64,000 nucleotides of DNA, taken from Dipteronia dyeriana (Eukaryota > Streptophyta > Magnoliopsida > Sapindales > Sapindaceae). The number at the start of each line of letters is the position of its first letter. Position 1 is the first letter of the stretch. Shown piece by piece: positions 1 through 12,267 of the stretch. Under the pieces are notes generated by a model. That model ran no database searches. It worked only from the letters and a program-made list of their open reading frames with translations, and had not been told where the DNA came from. Both the position numbers and the translations under genes were made by a program. The stretch is taken from contig CM065302.1 of the NCBI GenBank assembly GCA_032871835.1, positions 3,595,094 to 3,659,093 of the forward strand. The letters run 5' to 3'.

Positions 1-539
1 TCCTTGTTGTACAAGTAAGAAAAAAAATTTGTATTTAATTATGACTTGTTGCTTATTGAAGTCGTCTTTATCTTCTTTTTTGTTTCGGAGATCTTGTGAG
101 TTGAGTCTGAATCTTTGTGGGACTCTAACTATACAATATGATTAGGATTTATTTTCCTAATCGACATGCAATCTTCTAGAATAATAGAGTTGTTGCCTGA
201 TTTGGGACTTGTTTCCTATTTGGTGTTTTAACCTTCTAGAAACTCTCTAAACTTTTTCCGCCTTTTAATACAGATGCGTATGGGAGTATGACATCGACTT
301 CTTCTCGGGCTTATTCACTTGTATGGATCGCGTATTTGAACTTCTTTACTCGGGCTTTTATATTGTCCCGAGTGGTACTGAACGTGCTGAATACCTATAT
401 TCGGACTTACTAGGGTTATTTCTTGATGATGTCTTGGATGGTCTTCTAGATGCCAGCTCGGATACTCATATGATAATATTTTTTAAGGATTGTCTTACCT
501 ATCAGTGACGTATATATTCAATAAAATATACGTATAACA
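1..539 (-). repeat. 3' LTR of element A (partial)
   Basis: Near-identical to 10953-11495, the second part of the complete LTR at the other end of the element. It ends in CA at 538-539, immediately before a purine tract on the minus strand. About the first 327 bases of this LTR are missing because the window starts inside it. The LTR holds several CTCGGG/CCCGAG words and ends in an AT-rich stretch with AATAAAATATACG. Small reading frames inside it (for example at 323-508) are conserved only as LTR sequence and are not taken as genes. Confidence 0.92.
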
Positions 540-540
540 A

Positions 541-553
541 TACCCTCTTAAAA
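541..553 (-). other. polypurine tract of element A
   Basis: On the minus strand this reads as a run ending in AAGAGGGTA, directly abutting the 3' LTR. That is the expected position and composition of the primer for plus-strand DNA synthesis. The related element B has the same signal with an AAGGGGGTA core at 23362-23375. Confidence 0.7.
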
Positions 554-1086
554 TACTTTTTCCAAGTAGAATTTATTTTGACAGAAGTATTTTAATTGCT
601 TGAAATTCCGACTAATTTTTGTCTCGTTCTTCATTAATGCTTCATTGAATAGGAATTATAACCAAATCAATTGGCAGCATTTATGATGTGTCTTTATGGC
701 GATCGTGTATGTGCATTTTGTCCCTTCATGCGAAATCCCAATGATTGTGACGTTTTGTAATCCTAACGGCTTGGTCAGTTCTTTCTATGACACATGTCCT
801 TTAATCGCTTGGTATCTCTATGGGCATTTATGAGGCCCGACTCGTCGACTATCAGATACGTCGCCTAATTCACCAAATGTCCCTTTCTTTCTGTTGATTT
901 TTTTTTCACTTCTTGAAACCCTAGGGTTACGTATCTTCGACCATTTAAATAGTTTATTTAAACTGAAGGAGGTTGTTCCTGTTCATTTTTCGCAGAAACA
1001 AAAAACTCAAGTTTTCTTGCACACAGATTCGTCCTTTAACGAGGCTTTTCCTGGTTTCTTCGCATCTGCTTTAAAGGTCAGTTCAG
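554..1086 (+). promoter_or_regulatory. leader and possible promoter of the antisense gene of element A
   Basis: Non-coding stretch between the LTR and the start of the oppositely oriented extra gene. It contains TATA-like words around 944-962 (ATTTAAATAG, then TTATTTAAAC). The corresponding interval in element B (23376-23854) also has a TTATTTAAGA word at about 23606, followed by a C/T-rich leader. This fits a plus-strand promoter driving the antisense gene, but no transcript evidence is available. Confidence 0.35.
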
Positions 1087-4074
1087 ATGGATCTTATTTC
1101 ACGACATCGCCTTTTTGTTATAGCTCTCGATGCACTTGAGCGTGAAGATTTTCAATTGGTTTCTTGTATTCATAGATTATTGGGGGGAAACTCCTCCTGA
1201 TGAGCCTTATTTTCTAAATGTTGATGTTTCCGGGCTTTATCTTGATGTTCGTTTCAGTTCTAGCTCTGAATCTTCTTCCAGCTCTGAATCTTCTTCCAAC
1301 TCTTAGTCTTTTGTTTTTGACCATATGGTTCCTATACGATCTAGGATGGGAAAACACTGAAGTAATCGTACGGTTCACAAGCACGGCTCAAGCAACATTC
1401 AAATTGGGAGGCAAGTAATTAGTGAGAATGATGTCGAGGAAGAGCATCGTTCTTCTCGAATCCTCTTCTCCCTTGATTGCTCGAGTGCTTATGATGCCGA
1501 GCCGAACGTGGTCGGAGAAGCAGAAATCAAAAAGTATCACGCTCGATTTGATCTGAACGATTCGGTTTTAATGGTTCCTGCTGGTAATAGAGCCGTATGG
1601 AACCCTCCTCCGGGCATGGTAGCAATTTTGGATCCATGCTCTGTTGTAGTGTGACTCTTCCCCTCCAGCCTTTCATTGCTTGGTTCCTTACTGAGGTGGG
1701 GATCTCTCCGACCCAGCTTGCCCCGAACAACTATAGGATCTTGATGTGTATGTGGCATATGTGGAGCCGGATGAACTTGTCACCACTTTCTCCTCGCGAA
1801 ATTAGATACTTTTATACTCTAAGGCAGTCCGGTCAGACTAAGACTTACTTTTTTCTATCCAATCAACCATATAGTTGGATTCTTGAGGGGACGAAGGTGA
1901 ACCGGAGAGTCAATATCTCCTAGGACATCAAGAAGAAAGGTTTTGTATGGGGTTTTCCTACCTTTAATAAGTACTGAAAAAACAGCTGGTTTTTCACCGG
2001 AGGAAACTGAGGACATGAGATCGAGCTCTCAACCAGGGAAAACTGAGAAGTATTAAATGTTCCTCGTTTCTTTTGCTCTCCTGCTCACTGGAACAAGTCG
2101 CAACCTACTTTCACTGATGTCGAGTTGACTAACATTGCTCGAGCGGTCACACGCACTCTGAAGAAAAGGAGCAGGTCCTATCATTTTGATGAGAAGAAAA
2201 TGATAGCTCTCAGCTTCTTTACTCAGATTTCGGATTATCGCATACGTCGTAAGTAGAATCTCTTCTCGTTTTCATTTTACTAATTTTGTTCTGTTTCTTT
2301 TCTAACTCATTTGTATTCAGTGTATGACACAGACATCGTCTGCAATGTCCAGGCTCACCAAGCAAAATCGATTATTCAAACGAGTCATAAGGAAGCTTCT
2401 CGTTAAAATAAGGAAGGGATTGTTTCACCTGATGATGAGTCGGATAAGGATTCCGACAAGGCAGGTAAGCAAATTCCTGAGTATATTTCTGAAGAATTCA
2501 TTCAGTCGACCACGGGGGAATCAAGTTATTCGAGAGGCCCTTTTGAAACTGATAGTGCCCAGAGGGTGCTTGATGATGAAGGCAGGTAGGGAGGGCATCC
2601 TAGTGGTGCAATGTCTGGTGAGCTTTGTTCTCTAGTCGATGAAGTGCCTGCTAAGCAATTTACTATTGGGATTGAGGAAGGAGTTAGGGTACCCCTTGAT
2701 GAGCAGGTTAATCTTCATCCTAATCTTTTTGAGCCCTTTTGAGATATCGCAAAAGATCAAGAGGATCTTGCAGCTGACCACGGCTTCAATCATACTCGAG
2801 CTGAGAAGAGGAAAGCATTTGATTCTCCCGTTCGGCCACTTCTAAAAATTCCCCGAGTGGTTTCATTCATTGAGTCGAGCGATGAAGATACTGACATTAG
2901 AGGTTCCCCGAGTGCTCAAGCTGAGACGCCTTTAGGAAGAGTGGGAACTTCAGATAATCTAAACAAAGATTCTTTACCCCTTGAGGTTGGGGGCTCATGA
3001 GCGGGATCCTCGGGCAACGTTATGCATCCTAACCTACAGGATATATTGAGAACGATGACATCTGGTCGGGTTTTTATTGGTGACAACCACTGGAGTCTCT
3101 TCAGGGATGGTTCTCCTACGGAGCATCTTCATAATATTTTTAACAGTGAGACTTACGTAAGTCTTTGGTCCCGAACTTTGTCTTACTATGCCTTTGTTCA
3201 AATCTTTTAACTTATTTCCCTACATGTGGTTTTTGAGTTTGTTGAGCTTATTTAGACACAACAATGAAAAACTGATCGAATTAGGCATCTTGAAGCTCAA
3301 TTAAAAGAGAGTGAGGATAGCCGTGCTCGGATTGAGGCAACTTATCAAAAGAAGGCGAGTTTTGCCCAGGAGTTTGCCGATTGTTGTTTGGCAAGACAGA
3401 TAGAGGCCGATGAGAGGACTTCTACTGTAGAAGAAAAAGTTAAAACTTTTCAAGACTTGCTTTCAGTCGCCTAGGAATCGGTGCTTAAGGCCGAACAAGA
3501 GGCTGAACAAGCAAAGTCATCTTATAAGCAGAAAATTGAAGACCTTAAGCGCCATGCCTTGACTGTTGAATCTCTTTCGAGGGAAGCCAAACTGGAACTT
3601 GAAGTGCAAGGGGTTAAGAGGTCCCTAGCTTATGATGCCCTACTTCTCTAGGAATTCCAACGGGGGTTGGTCTCGACTGGTGAATTCTTCAAAGTCAAGA
3701 ATCGAGCGACTGAAAAGGCTCGAGCCAATTGGGAGCTGTCAATCAAAAATCACGTGGATCTCTTATTGGAGACTCTTCAGATTCAAATGAAGGAGTGAAG
3801 AGCCTATTGTCACAGTAAGGGTAAAGATCCCCATCCTATGCACCTAGAAGTCCCATCCGAGCATTCCCTTTCGACTTTTTATGCCAGTCAAGAAACTGGT
3901 GTGGATGGGTAGGAGCCTGACGTCGGACCAATCTCTAGGATGGATTACAGTGAATGGATGGATGATTTGATTGACATAATCACCTGACCTTCAAATGAAA
4001 GTCTTATTCGTGAATACCAAATGGTGGCCGATTAGAGCATTGGCAAGAGTTTTAAATCCTCAGCCCCTCCATAG
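1087..4074 (+). pseudogene. antisense extra ORF of element A (gypsy-type transposon / Transposase_28-like protein), broken
   Basis: Runs opposite to gag-pol, between integrase and the 3' LTR. The start is set by homology with element B, where the same N-terminus (residues like SRHRLF...ALDALE) is preserved. The central part has the conserved APNNYRILMCMWHMWSRMNL block typical of the domain annotated in plants as putative gypsy-type transposon (PF04195). The last third is a charged, heptad-rich coiled coil (about 3270-3800). Two introns are visible: 2249-2320 (GTAAGT...CAG) and about 3157-3222. Both are at the same places as in element B. A frameshift near 1185, several in-frame stops (for example around 1921, 3474, 3650 and 3796) and the eroded second acceptor show it is dead. 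Function of the family is unknown. Confidence 0.78.
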
Positions 4075-4838
4075 GTGTATTTGTAAAAAATGTATATGAT
4101 CAATAATGTTCCATATTTTTCCAACTGCTTTGTCGTGAATTTAAAAGGTCAAGTATCTTATTAACTGGCTATCGTCAATATCCGATTAACTTTTTTAATG
4201 GCCAAGTATCTTATTTAACTGGCTAACTTCGTTTCCCGAATAATTTCGTCAAGTATATTATTTAACTGGCTAATATTATTAACCGAGTCATCTTGAAACA
4301 TAAGCAAGTAGATTTCTACTTGTGTTTCATACTCGATTGCTACCCAAACGTTACATCGAGACTCACCATGATCATACGTTCGAGTTCTTACGCAAGTCAC
4401 TGAGGACTTCTCCTAGTTTTGTCTGTACAAGGGTTTACCGAATCTTTAAGCTTTGAATTGCTTAACACAACTGCGCAACTCACCGAGATTTTCCCGACGG
4501 TGCCCCGATCCGTTTTACAGAATCTGGTGCATCGGGTTTGCCTTTTGGCTAAGGTCTTGGCTGACCTTGCTCGGCTGGCATGCTCCTTTGAGCTTCTCTA
4601 CCCATTCGGGATTTTTACCAAATTAATGGCCCCGAGCATTTTATCTTTTTATTATGCAATCAATTTCTTATGTTCTTATTATTATAAGCTCATCTTTTTT
4701 GCATGTTCTTATTATCATGCTTAGATTTCTGGAATCTCGTTTTGGGTTTTTATTCATAACTGCAAAACTAACAATATGAAAATCTCAAAGAATTGCTAAG
4801 AATAAAAAATATCCTTACTAAAAAAATCAAAACAAATT
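4075..4838. repeat. spacer with short tandem repeats between integrase and antisense gene (element A)
   Basis: No gene seen. At about 4145-4275 a unit containing AAGTATCTTATTTAACTGGCT recurs three times. At 4672 and 4705 a TGTTCTTATTAT unit repeats with a 33-bp step. Both motifs are expanded in the same place in element B (26828-27060 and 27386-27535). The two 3' ends of the convergent genes meet here, so the spacer may hold both terminators. Confidence 0.6.
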
Positions 4839-6000
4839 TCAAGGATAGAAAATCTTTAAATATTGAGCATTGCATGATCGGGGTAAAACCCCTCCATCGG
4901 GTCGGGCAATCCAATATGCTCCACGACCAATTATTCCTTCAATTTTGTATGGGCCTTCCTATTTGTGAGCCAGTGAGCCTGCAACTTTGATCTTCATGTT
5001 CAACGATACTTTCCTAAGCACCAGGTCTCCTAACTGGAATTTTCTAATCCGAATATGAGAATTATAGTGTTGGGCCACTCTTTATTGATATGCCGCATTT
5101 CGTACTCGGGACTTCTCCCTTTTTTCTTCCAACTCATCTAAGCTTTGTAACAACATGTCAACATTCTAATTTCCATCATATAGCCTGACTCTAGGTGACA
5201 TGTATGATGTTTCTACCGGGAGGACATCCTCAATTCCGAATGCCAAGGAAAATGAGTTTCTCCTGTAGAAGTCCTTGTTGCTATTCGATAGACCCATAAT
5301 ACTTCAGGAAGTTTTTTCAACCCAACTGCCCTTTTTGGCATCTAACTTTTCTTTGAGCGTGTGCTTGATGATTTTGTCTATTGCTTCAGCTTGTCCATTT
5401 GTTTACGGGTGGGCAGGTGTAGCATAATAATTTGCAATCTGGTACTCGTTGCACAACTGTCTGAACTTTTGATTATCAAATTGGGTGCCGTTGTCAGTGA
5501 TAATAGTGTTCGAGATTCCAAACCTGTAGAGTATGTTTTTCTTTATAAAGTTTATGGTGTTTGCTTCTGTGATGTGAACTAGTGCTTCAGCTTCCACCTA
5601 TTTAGTAAAATAGTCAATAGTCATGATTGCATGCTTCGCTCCACCCCCAGTCCCTGCTGGCATAAGACCAATTAAATCCAGGCCCCACATGGTGAATGAC
5701 CATAGGGATGTGAGGTTTCTAAGTTGTTCAGGGGGCTGCCGAATATCATTGTGTTCCTTTGGCAAGCATTGCAACTTTTTAAACATCGTTGTGCATCTGA
5801 GAACAAAGAATGCCAATAAAAATCTTGCATGAGTACCTTGTGTGCCAAACTTCTGCCCCCAGTATGGTTCCCACATACTCCGCCATAGATTTCCTGTAGT
5901 ATTCGGTATTCATCTTCCTCTGATACACATCTTTGGAGTGTTCGGGAAAACCTTTTCTGTACAGTTCTCCTCCAATCAGTGTGTATCTTACTGACCGGTA
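4839..6000 (-). pseudogene. integrase of element A, broken
   Basis: The element's integrase inserts the cDNA into host DNA. On the minus strand the readable pieces run from the HHCC-type zinc-binding region (about 5990-5770, residues CTTM and downstream), through the catalytic core with GLDLIG and TDNGTQFDN (both Asp residues of the DDE triad), to the C-terminal region ending in KIFYP. The C-terminal part aligns with the better preserved copy in element B at 27681-28232. The reading frame is interrupted by stops and frameshifts near 5402, 5600 and 5780. Confidence 0.85.
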
Positions 6001-6149
6001 CCTGATGCGTTTTGCTTCTAAGGGATCTTCCGGGAGTATATCTTTTTCCAGGTACCTTTTTAGCTTAGTCATCCAACCGTCTAACGGTGTTCGGATTTCT
6101 GAGACTTCAAAGTTTTTTGGCTCAACTATACTTGGTCTGAGAAGATATG

Positions 6150-6560
6150 CAACCAGAATATTTTTTGGCCTGATTTTGGTTGTTGTTGATGCTAGTTTGG
6201 ACAAAGCATCTGCATTTTCATTTTCTTCTCTAAGTATCTGGACAATCTTGTATTCCTTGAATTTTTGAATGAGTTGTTTTGTTATACCCAAATAAGCCAT
6301 CATACCTTTATCTTTGGCCTGATACTCATCTAAGACTTGGTTGACGACTACCTGTGAGTCACTGAATATCTCAACCTCATCTGCTCCGAGAGCTATGCAA
6401 ACTCTAAACCCTGCTAGCAATGCCTTATATTCGGCTTGGTTATTTGTTATTTTGAAATCAAATCTCATGGCACATTCAACATCATCTCCTTTTGGGGTTC
6501 ATACCATGATTCCCGACCCACTGCCATGAGTGTTCAAGGAACCATCGACATATAATCTCC
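6150..6560 (-). pseudogene. archaeal-type second RNase H domain of element A
   Basis: A separate RNase H domain between the RT-linked RNase H and integrase. The carboxylate positions can be seen: VDGS near the start, TNNQAEYKAL (Glu) and SDSQVVVNQ (Asp), then ENENADALSK (Asp). Such an additional domain is a known feature of Tat-lineage plant gypsy elements and is thought to support or replace the decayed RT-linked RNase H. It is readable for about 130 residues, with a stop near the start (around 6500). Confidence 0.85.
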
Positions 6561-6561
6561 A

Positions 6562-8117
6562 TCAGAAACTCTTGCCTATCATTCTTTTTGCTTTCAGATT
6601 TGGTTCTATGAATTCTACTACAAAATCTGTCACTGCTTGGCCTTTGAGTGATGTCATAGGCATGTACTGAATATCAAATTCACTCAGCACGATCGCCCAT
6701 TTAGTTAATCTCCTTAAGATTTCTAGCTTCTGTAGAATTTTCTTAAGCGGGCAGTCGGTGAAAAGCCTGATCGTATGTGCTTGAAAGTATGGCATCAGCT
6801 TTATTGTTGCCGAAACCAATGCTAGAACCATTTTTCTACCTGGGAATACTTGGTTTCAACTGGAAGAAGAGCCTTACTGGTATAGTATATTGGCCTCTGT
6901 ATCCTGTCTTCCGTCTTGACTAGAACAGAGCTTACTGCTAACTCTGTAAGGGACAAGTATAGGTGGAGTATTTCTCCCATTTTAGGTTTTGAGAGGATGG
7001 GAGCCTGGCCTAAGTATTCTTTTATCTTCAGGAATGCCTGTTCACACTCTTCATTCCATTCAAGTCCCTTCCCTTCCCTTTTTTTATCATTTTGAAAAAA
7101 AAAGAGCACATCTATCTGTGGCCTTCGAGATAAATTTGTTTAAGGAAGCTAAGCATCCTATCAGGTGTTGTACCTCTTTTAACGTCCTTGGTGAAGTCAT
7201 TTTTTGAAGGGCTTGGATCTTCTCGGGATTCACTTCGATTCCCCTCTGGTGAACTTAAAAACCAAGGAACCTTCCTGAAGGAACCCCAAATAGGCACTTA
7301 TTCAGATTTAACTTCATCTGATACCTTCTCAGGACATCGAACGTTTCACACAGGTCCGAAGCATGTTCGTATGCCAAGATACTTTTGGTTAACATATCGT
7401 CTATGTAAACTTCCATGTTTCTTCCTATTTGACGAGCGAAGATTCATTTACCAATCTTTGATATGTTGCCTCAGTATTTTTTAGCCCAAAGGGCATTACT
7501 GTATAACAGGACAAGATCTGATCGGTCATGAATGCTGTTTTTTCTTCATTAGCTTTATTCATCCGGATCTGATTGTATCCCAAATAATCATCCATAAAAC
7601 TAAGTAATTCATGACCCGATGTAGCATCGACCAGTTGGTCTATTCTCAGAAGTGGAAAACTGTCTTTTGGGTAGGCTTTGTTTAGATCCGTGAAGTCCAC
7701 GCATATTCTTCATTGGCCATTCTTCTTTTGGACTAAAACACAATTTGCTACCCACTGAGGGTAGTTGATTTCTCTGATAGACCCCACAACGAGTAACTTC
7801 TCCACCCCCTACTTGATTGCCCGACTTCTCTCGAGGTTAAAAGATCTTCTATTTTGTATTATAGTTTTCGCATTTGGATATACTGCCAAATGATGTGATA
7901 TTACTCGTGCATCTATCCCTACCATGTCTTCATGGCTCCATGTGAACACATATTTGTATTCTCTAAGTAAATCAATAAGATTTAGCTTGTCATTTTCTTC
8001 TAAGTTAGCCTCAATTTTGACATTCTTATCTGGTTCATCTTCCTTTAACATCACCTCCTCTATTGGTTCACTCTTTGATGTCTCCAGTTCTTCCCTTGGA
8101 TCGAACTCAAAAAACAA
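6562..8117 (-). pseudogene. reverse transcriptase and RT-linked RNase H of element A, broken
   Basis: The minus strand carries, in order, a linker (8117-7809) with NLERS, then the RT fingers and palm (VDFTDLNKAYPKDSFPLLRID at about 7700, MPFGLKN), the YIDDM catalytic box (about 7410-7390), the LGF/VHQRGIEVNPEKI thumb region, and the tether and RNase H (LTKWAIVLSEFDIQY). The catalytic YxDD is retained. Reading is broken by frame changes near 7425-7400, 7300-7110 and 6830. Element B has the same segment in better condition. Activity is unlikely. Confidence 0.88.
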
Positions 8118-8149
8118 TGATTCTTCTTTTTCGATATGATCTGGTTGAG

Positions 8150-8760
8150 TTAAGGTGCATACTTAGTGTTCACTATTATCTCTGTCTTTGTAAACTGAGA
8201 GATTAGCTCTTCTGGCCATCTCCTGCAACCCCTTGATTATTCCTACCCCTCATTCAGTTAGGAACTTGATCATCAGAGCGTAGGTAGCTGATACCACTTT
8301 TGTTTTGTTCGGGTAAGGTAGACCTAGTAACGTATTATAAGGCCAGTTGTTCAGATCTATCACCATAAAGTCGAGTAACACTGTTTTTTGGCAAGGAGCT
8401 ACTCCGATATTTACGGGTAACTTCTCTGTCCTGAGAGACCTAACATCGACTCCCCCGAATCCACTGAGTGGGGTATGGAAATGTTACAAGTCCTTTCGAT
8501 CCAATCTGAGCTTAAACAGCCACATTGAGGATGTCTGTCTAGCTACCATTGTCCACTAAAATTCTCCTGACTTCTCTATGGCCAATTCGGGCACTAATAA
8601 CGAGAGCATCATTTAGTAGGACCTCGACCCCATGTAAGTCAGCTTATGTGAATATTATCGGATCTCATCCTTCTTTTAATCTCTTCGGATTGGGCTCGAT
8701 GGAGTTAACGTCAAAATTCTGTTTTGCTTCCACTGTTTCTCAGATTTTCTGAGTCCGCTC
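8150..8760 (-). pseudogene. aspartic protease region of element A, broken
   Basis: Matches the protease region of element B by eye. The active-site motif reads ILVDNGS followed by a stop where element B has Ser, then TDIL. Upstream is the HREVRRI motif and a VNSIEPNPKR linker to gag. Numerous stops and a frameshift follow. The family processes the gag-pol polyprotein. Confidence 0.7.
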
Positions 8761-10590
8761 TCGGTTATTTCTCTCAGTTGATGGTCCTCCGAAGATAGTC
8801 TGTATCACTCCATTCACCTCGGGACTGGCCATTTTGCTCCGACCAGAATTATGATCTTTCGTTTTGGTCTCTTTCTGAAGTTCTGACTTCTCATCTTTTT
8901 TTAGGATTTTATCTTGCAGATGTCCTTCTTGAACGATGGTCTCTATATAGTCTTTGAGCTGGTAACATTTGGAGGTCTTGTGACCGGTTTCTTTATGGAA
9001 CCTGTACTATTTCATTGTGTCTCCCCGAGCAATTTGTGATTGCCGATGTGGCTCCTTCACCAGATTCTTCTCTTCTAGAATTACCAGGATCTTTTCCTAT
9101 CTTTTCCGAAGTGGGTGTAGTTCGTATATTTTCCTTGAAATTTTTCCCTGGTTTGGTCAGTATTACGTCCACTTCCCCCATCTTTACTCATCTCTTTGCT
9201 ATTTCCTTTTTGTTTCCCTCTATGACTCTGTGACTTTGACTCGGCATCCTTTTGTTTGGGTCTCCCCTCATACATGTAACTGCCTCCAGTTGCCAACTCT
9301 TCTTCTTCCGCCAGAGCGTATCCGCTTGCCATATCTATCATATATGTGTATCTAGTTAGACGAGCCCTTCTTAGGTCAAAAGATAACCGCCCATTCTACA
9401 AGTTATTTATGAATGCAGTGATTATTCCTTCGTCATTCGCACCGTCGATTTCTGAGACCGTCTGACCGAATCTTCCTAAATACTTTTTTAGCGACTCGTC
9501 TTTCCTTTGCTTCAGCTAAGAAAGGTAAGCCACTATTTTTTTCCTATTCACATTCCCTAGAAATTGTCTTGAGAAGCATCTGCTCAACTCGCTGAAACTC
9601 CCAATACTCGCCAGAGGTAATCTCCCGAACCATCTTGAACCTGTATCCCCGAGGGTTTGTGGGAAGTTAAGGCACAACAAAGGGTCGCTGTGGGCATACT
9701 AGGCCATGGCGCTCTTATATCGTCTGACATGCTCTTTTGGATTTGTTTACTTTTTAAATTGTTCCACGTGTGGCATCCTGAATATCTCCAGGAATGACGT
9801 TCGCGAGATGTTTCTGGTAAAAGGGCTATCAGAATCATCGTTAGACAGCTCATTATATATGTATCACCTAATCAACGCGTTCATTTGACGTCTGTTGTTG
9901 TCAACTTCTCGGGTCAGGCTTTGAATCAGGACATATCTGTCGCCCTCTGGCTTACCGCGATGGTTAAGCTGTCGAATGATTGCCATACCTATTTCCAGCT
10001 CCTCTTCATTCTACCCCCGAGTCTCACGAGCCAAACCTTATAAGCGTATAGTCCCACAGTGATGTTTACGATGGTGTCAATCACTATCGTCAGATGACGA
10101 TGACCGATCTCTTCACCCATCATATTTACGGTGCCTATCATAGCCCTCTTGTCCGTGACTTCTCATTTGGTGTGGCCGTTCTTTTACGGGTGTTTCACGA
10201 TCCTTATCCTAGTTGCGTGTCCTACCCCCAGTCTGGTTGATTGGACCTGAGTTCCTAACGGCTACTGATGCATCTGGTTTTCGGCCCAACTACAATTGAT
10301 CGGAGTCTAAGAGGTGATGGAGGATTTGGCAGGTGAGCTTCTCATGCGGCTAATAGATCTATTCCTTCTTGTGCTGCATCCGTTAGTAACTGTTACAGTG
10401 TATCACGGAAATGATGCGCTATATCCTCGCTGGTAGAAGGGACTTACTGGATTCCAGCCAGGGATATCGGTTGGTTCCCTGTGGTTGTGGTAGGATCTTG
10501 AGTGGTCCCGCCTATATGATCATTATTAGGAGATTATCGAATGTCCCTGGAACTGTCTTTACTTCCACTACCGGCCATTGCTTAAACAGA
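8761..10590 (-). pseudogene. gag region of element A, heavily decayed
   Basis: The capsid-like gag portion is recognisable only by comparison with element B. Readable minus-strand pieces include the C-terminal zinc-knuckle-like segment (KYYRFHKETGHKTSKCYQ at about 9010-8950) and the segment with MIDMASGYALAEEEELATG (about 9341-9280). The central retrotransposon-gag fold (WFGRL...SFSEL in element B) falls near 9640-9570 here. The N-terminal half, toward the primer site, is too mutated to translate continuously. Confidence 0.7.
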
Positions 10591-10591
10591 T

Positions 10592-10620
10592 CGGAGGTTC
10601 ACCCCCTCCTTTTAGCCCCA
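10592..10620 (-). other. primer-binding site with tRNA T-arm-like extension (element A)
   Basis: On the plus strand the sequence ends in CCTCCTTTTAGCCCCA, five bases before the LTR. That is the form of a tRNA 3' end with CCA. It is preceded by GGAGGTTCACC, so GGAGG and CCTCC can pair as a T-arm-like stem. Element B has the less mutated version at 33367-33395. The tRNA species was not identified. Confidence 0.65.
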
Positions 10621-10625
10621 ATTAT

Positions 10626-11495
10626 TGATGTTAATTTCTCAATGGGTGAGAAAGTCAACAACTTTGGATCTGGTTATGACTTGTCAAAAGAGAAAGAGAA
10701 AGAGAAAGAGAAAGAGAAAGATAAATAGAATGCAATCGAAGTTATAATGACACGAGTTTACGTGGTAAAACTCCGATGATCAAAGAAAAGTTCACAGGAG
10801 GTTGAATGCACAACCAAGCCAAATCCACTATTGAATGATTAATTACACCACTCGATCCCTCTTGCCTCTCTCTTACAGTGATTATTCTTTTTTAGTCTGT
10901 CTCTCTATTTACTGTAAGATTATGGGTCTATTTATAGATGTATAGAACCCTAATCTTTGTTGTAAAAGTAAGAAAAAAAAATTGTATTTAATTATGACTG
11001 GTTGCTTATTGAAGTCGTCTTTATCTTCTTTCCTGTTTCGAAGATCTTGTGGGATGAGTCTGAATCTTCATAGGACTCTAACTATACAATCTGATTAGGA
11101 TTTATTTTCCTAATCGACATGCAATCTTCTAGAATAATAGAGTTGTTGCCTGATTTGGGACTTGTTTCATGTTTGGTATTTTAACCTTCTAGAAACTCTC
11201 TAAACTTTTTTCGTCTTTTAATACAGATGCGTATAGGAGTATGACACCGACTTCTTCTCGAGCTTATTCACTTGTATGGATCACGTATTTGAACTTCTTT
11301 ACTCGGGCTTTTATATTGTCCCGAGTGGTACTGAATGTGCCGAGTACCTGTATTCGGACTTACTCGGGTTCTTATTCATTGATGATGTCTTGGATGGTCT
11401 TCTAGATGCTAACTCGGATACCCATCTGACAATCTTTTTTAGGGATTGTCTTACCTGTCAATGACGTGTATATTTAATAAAATATACGTATAACA
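10626..11495 (-). repeat. 5' LTR of element A (complete, 870 bp)
   Basis: Begins TG at 10626 and ends CA at 11494-11495. Its second part repeats 1-539. In the element's direction (minus strand) a TATA box CTATAAATAG lies at 10928-10937 and is conserved in element B at 33688-33697. Transcription therefore probably starts about 30 bases beyond it toward lower coordinates. A GAAAGA microsatellite sits in the part next to the primer site. The length equals that of the LTR of element B (871 bp), supporting common family membership. Confidence 0.92.
10686..10725. repeat. (GAAAGA)n microsatellite inside the LTR
   Basis: Six-base purine repeat, about six units. The equivalent place in element B has a shorter GAGAGA run (about 33464-33486), so the repeat expanded after the two copies diverged. 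Confidence 0.85.
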
Positions 11496-12267
11496 TTTGG
11501 TAGGTTGTATTGTTTTAGAGTTTTAAAATGTATTAGAACAATACAATACAATATTTGGCTTGTTTTATACTATAAAGTGTATTGTATTAGCTAATACATT
11601 TTAATTGCTTTAATACAATGAATGTTGTATTCGCTAATACAATGGGTGGATGTTGCATTAACTAATACAAAGGGGAGAGAAATAATAACAAATATATCCA
11701 AATAATAATAACAATAATGATAATAAAATTTAATAATTATAATAATGATGATTATAATAGTAATAATAATAAACTTTTATAATAATAATAATATACAATA
11801 ATTATACATTTAATAATATTATTATTGATAAAAGTTTAATAATAATAATAATAATAATTTTAAATACAATAATAACTAATATAAATTTATTGTAATAATA
11901 AATTTAAAATTAATGTAAAATTAAATTAATATTATGTAAATTTAATTAAATAAAAATAAATAAAATATTGTTCTAATAGTATAAATCTAAAAATTATATA
12001 AATTAAATAAAATATTAAAAACAATTTTCAAATATTATTGATATTTTGTTACATGAATGCGAATTTATATAATAAAAATATTAATTATATATTAATTATT
12101 ATTTTTTAAAATATAATACAATAAATATATACTTTATAATATTATTTTTTATTTTAAAAATTTAATGATTTTATTAGTTAACAAAGTATTTGGAATCCAA
12201 AAATCATATTCAAACATTATATAACTTAATATACTCTAATACGAAATGTCACCAAACATAGGATTAT
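11496..12267. mobile_element. AT-rich remnant of a terminal-inverted-repeat transposon
   Basis: No gene. Starts with TTTGGTAGGTTGTATTG next to the LTR of element A. The inverted form of a similar end (GTTTGGCACGTTGTATTG on the minus strand) lies at about 20980-21005. A third such end, CCAAACATAGG, is at 12252-12262. The body is (AAT)n-rich, about 11690-11880, with AATAC words. I interpret it as one or more non-autonomous TIR elements interrupted by element A and by the MULE. The exact boundaries are not settled. Confidence 0.45.
12259..12267. other. left target-site duplication of the MULE
   Basis: TAGGATTAT, matched by TAAGATTAT at 20908-20916 (8 of 9 bases). Nine base pairs is the usual Mutator target duplication length. 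Confidence 0.75.

Larger units (their letters stand above)
1..11495 (-). mobile_element. Ty3/gypsy Tat-lineage retrotransposon A, degraded, left end outside window
   Basis: A long-terminal-repeat retrotransposon read on the minus strand. From right to left it has a 5' LTR, a tRNA-like primer site, gag, protease, reverse transcriptase, RNase H, a second RNase H, integrase, an oppositely oriented extra gene, a polypurine tract and a partial 3' LTR. The order protease-RT-RNase H-integrase defines Ty3/gypsy. The extra archaeal-type RNase H domain is known from the Tat lineage. Stops and frameshifts occur in every domain, so it cannot be autonomous. By eye the two LTR copies differ at roughly 40-50 of about 540 compared positions, which suggests an old insertion. 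The left part of the 3' LTR is outside the window, so the target duplication cannot be checked. Confidence 0.93.
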
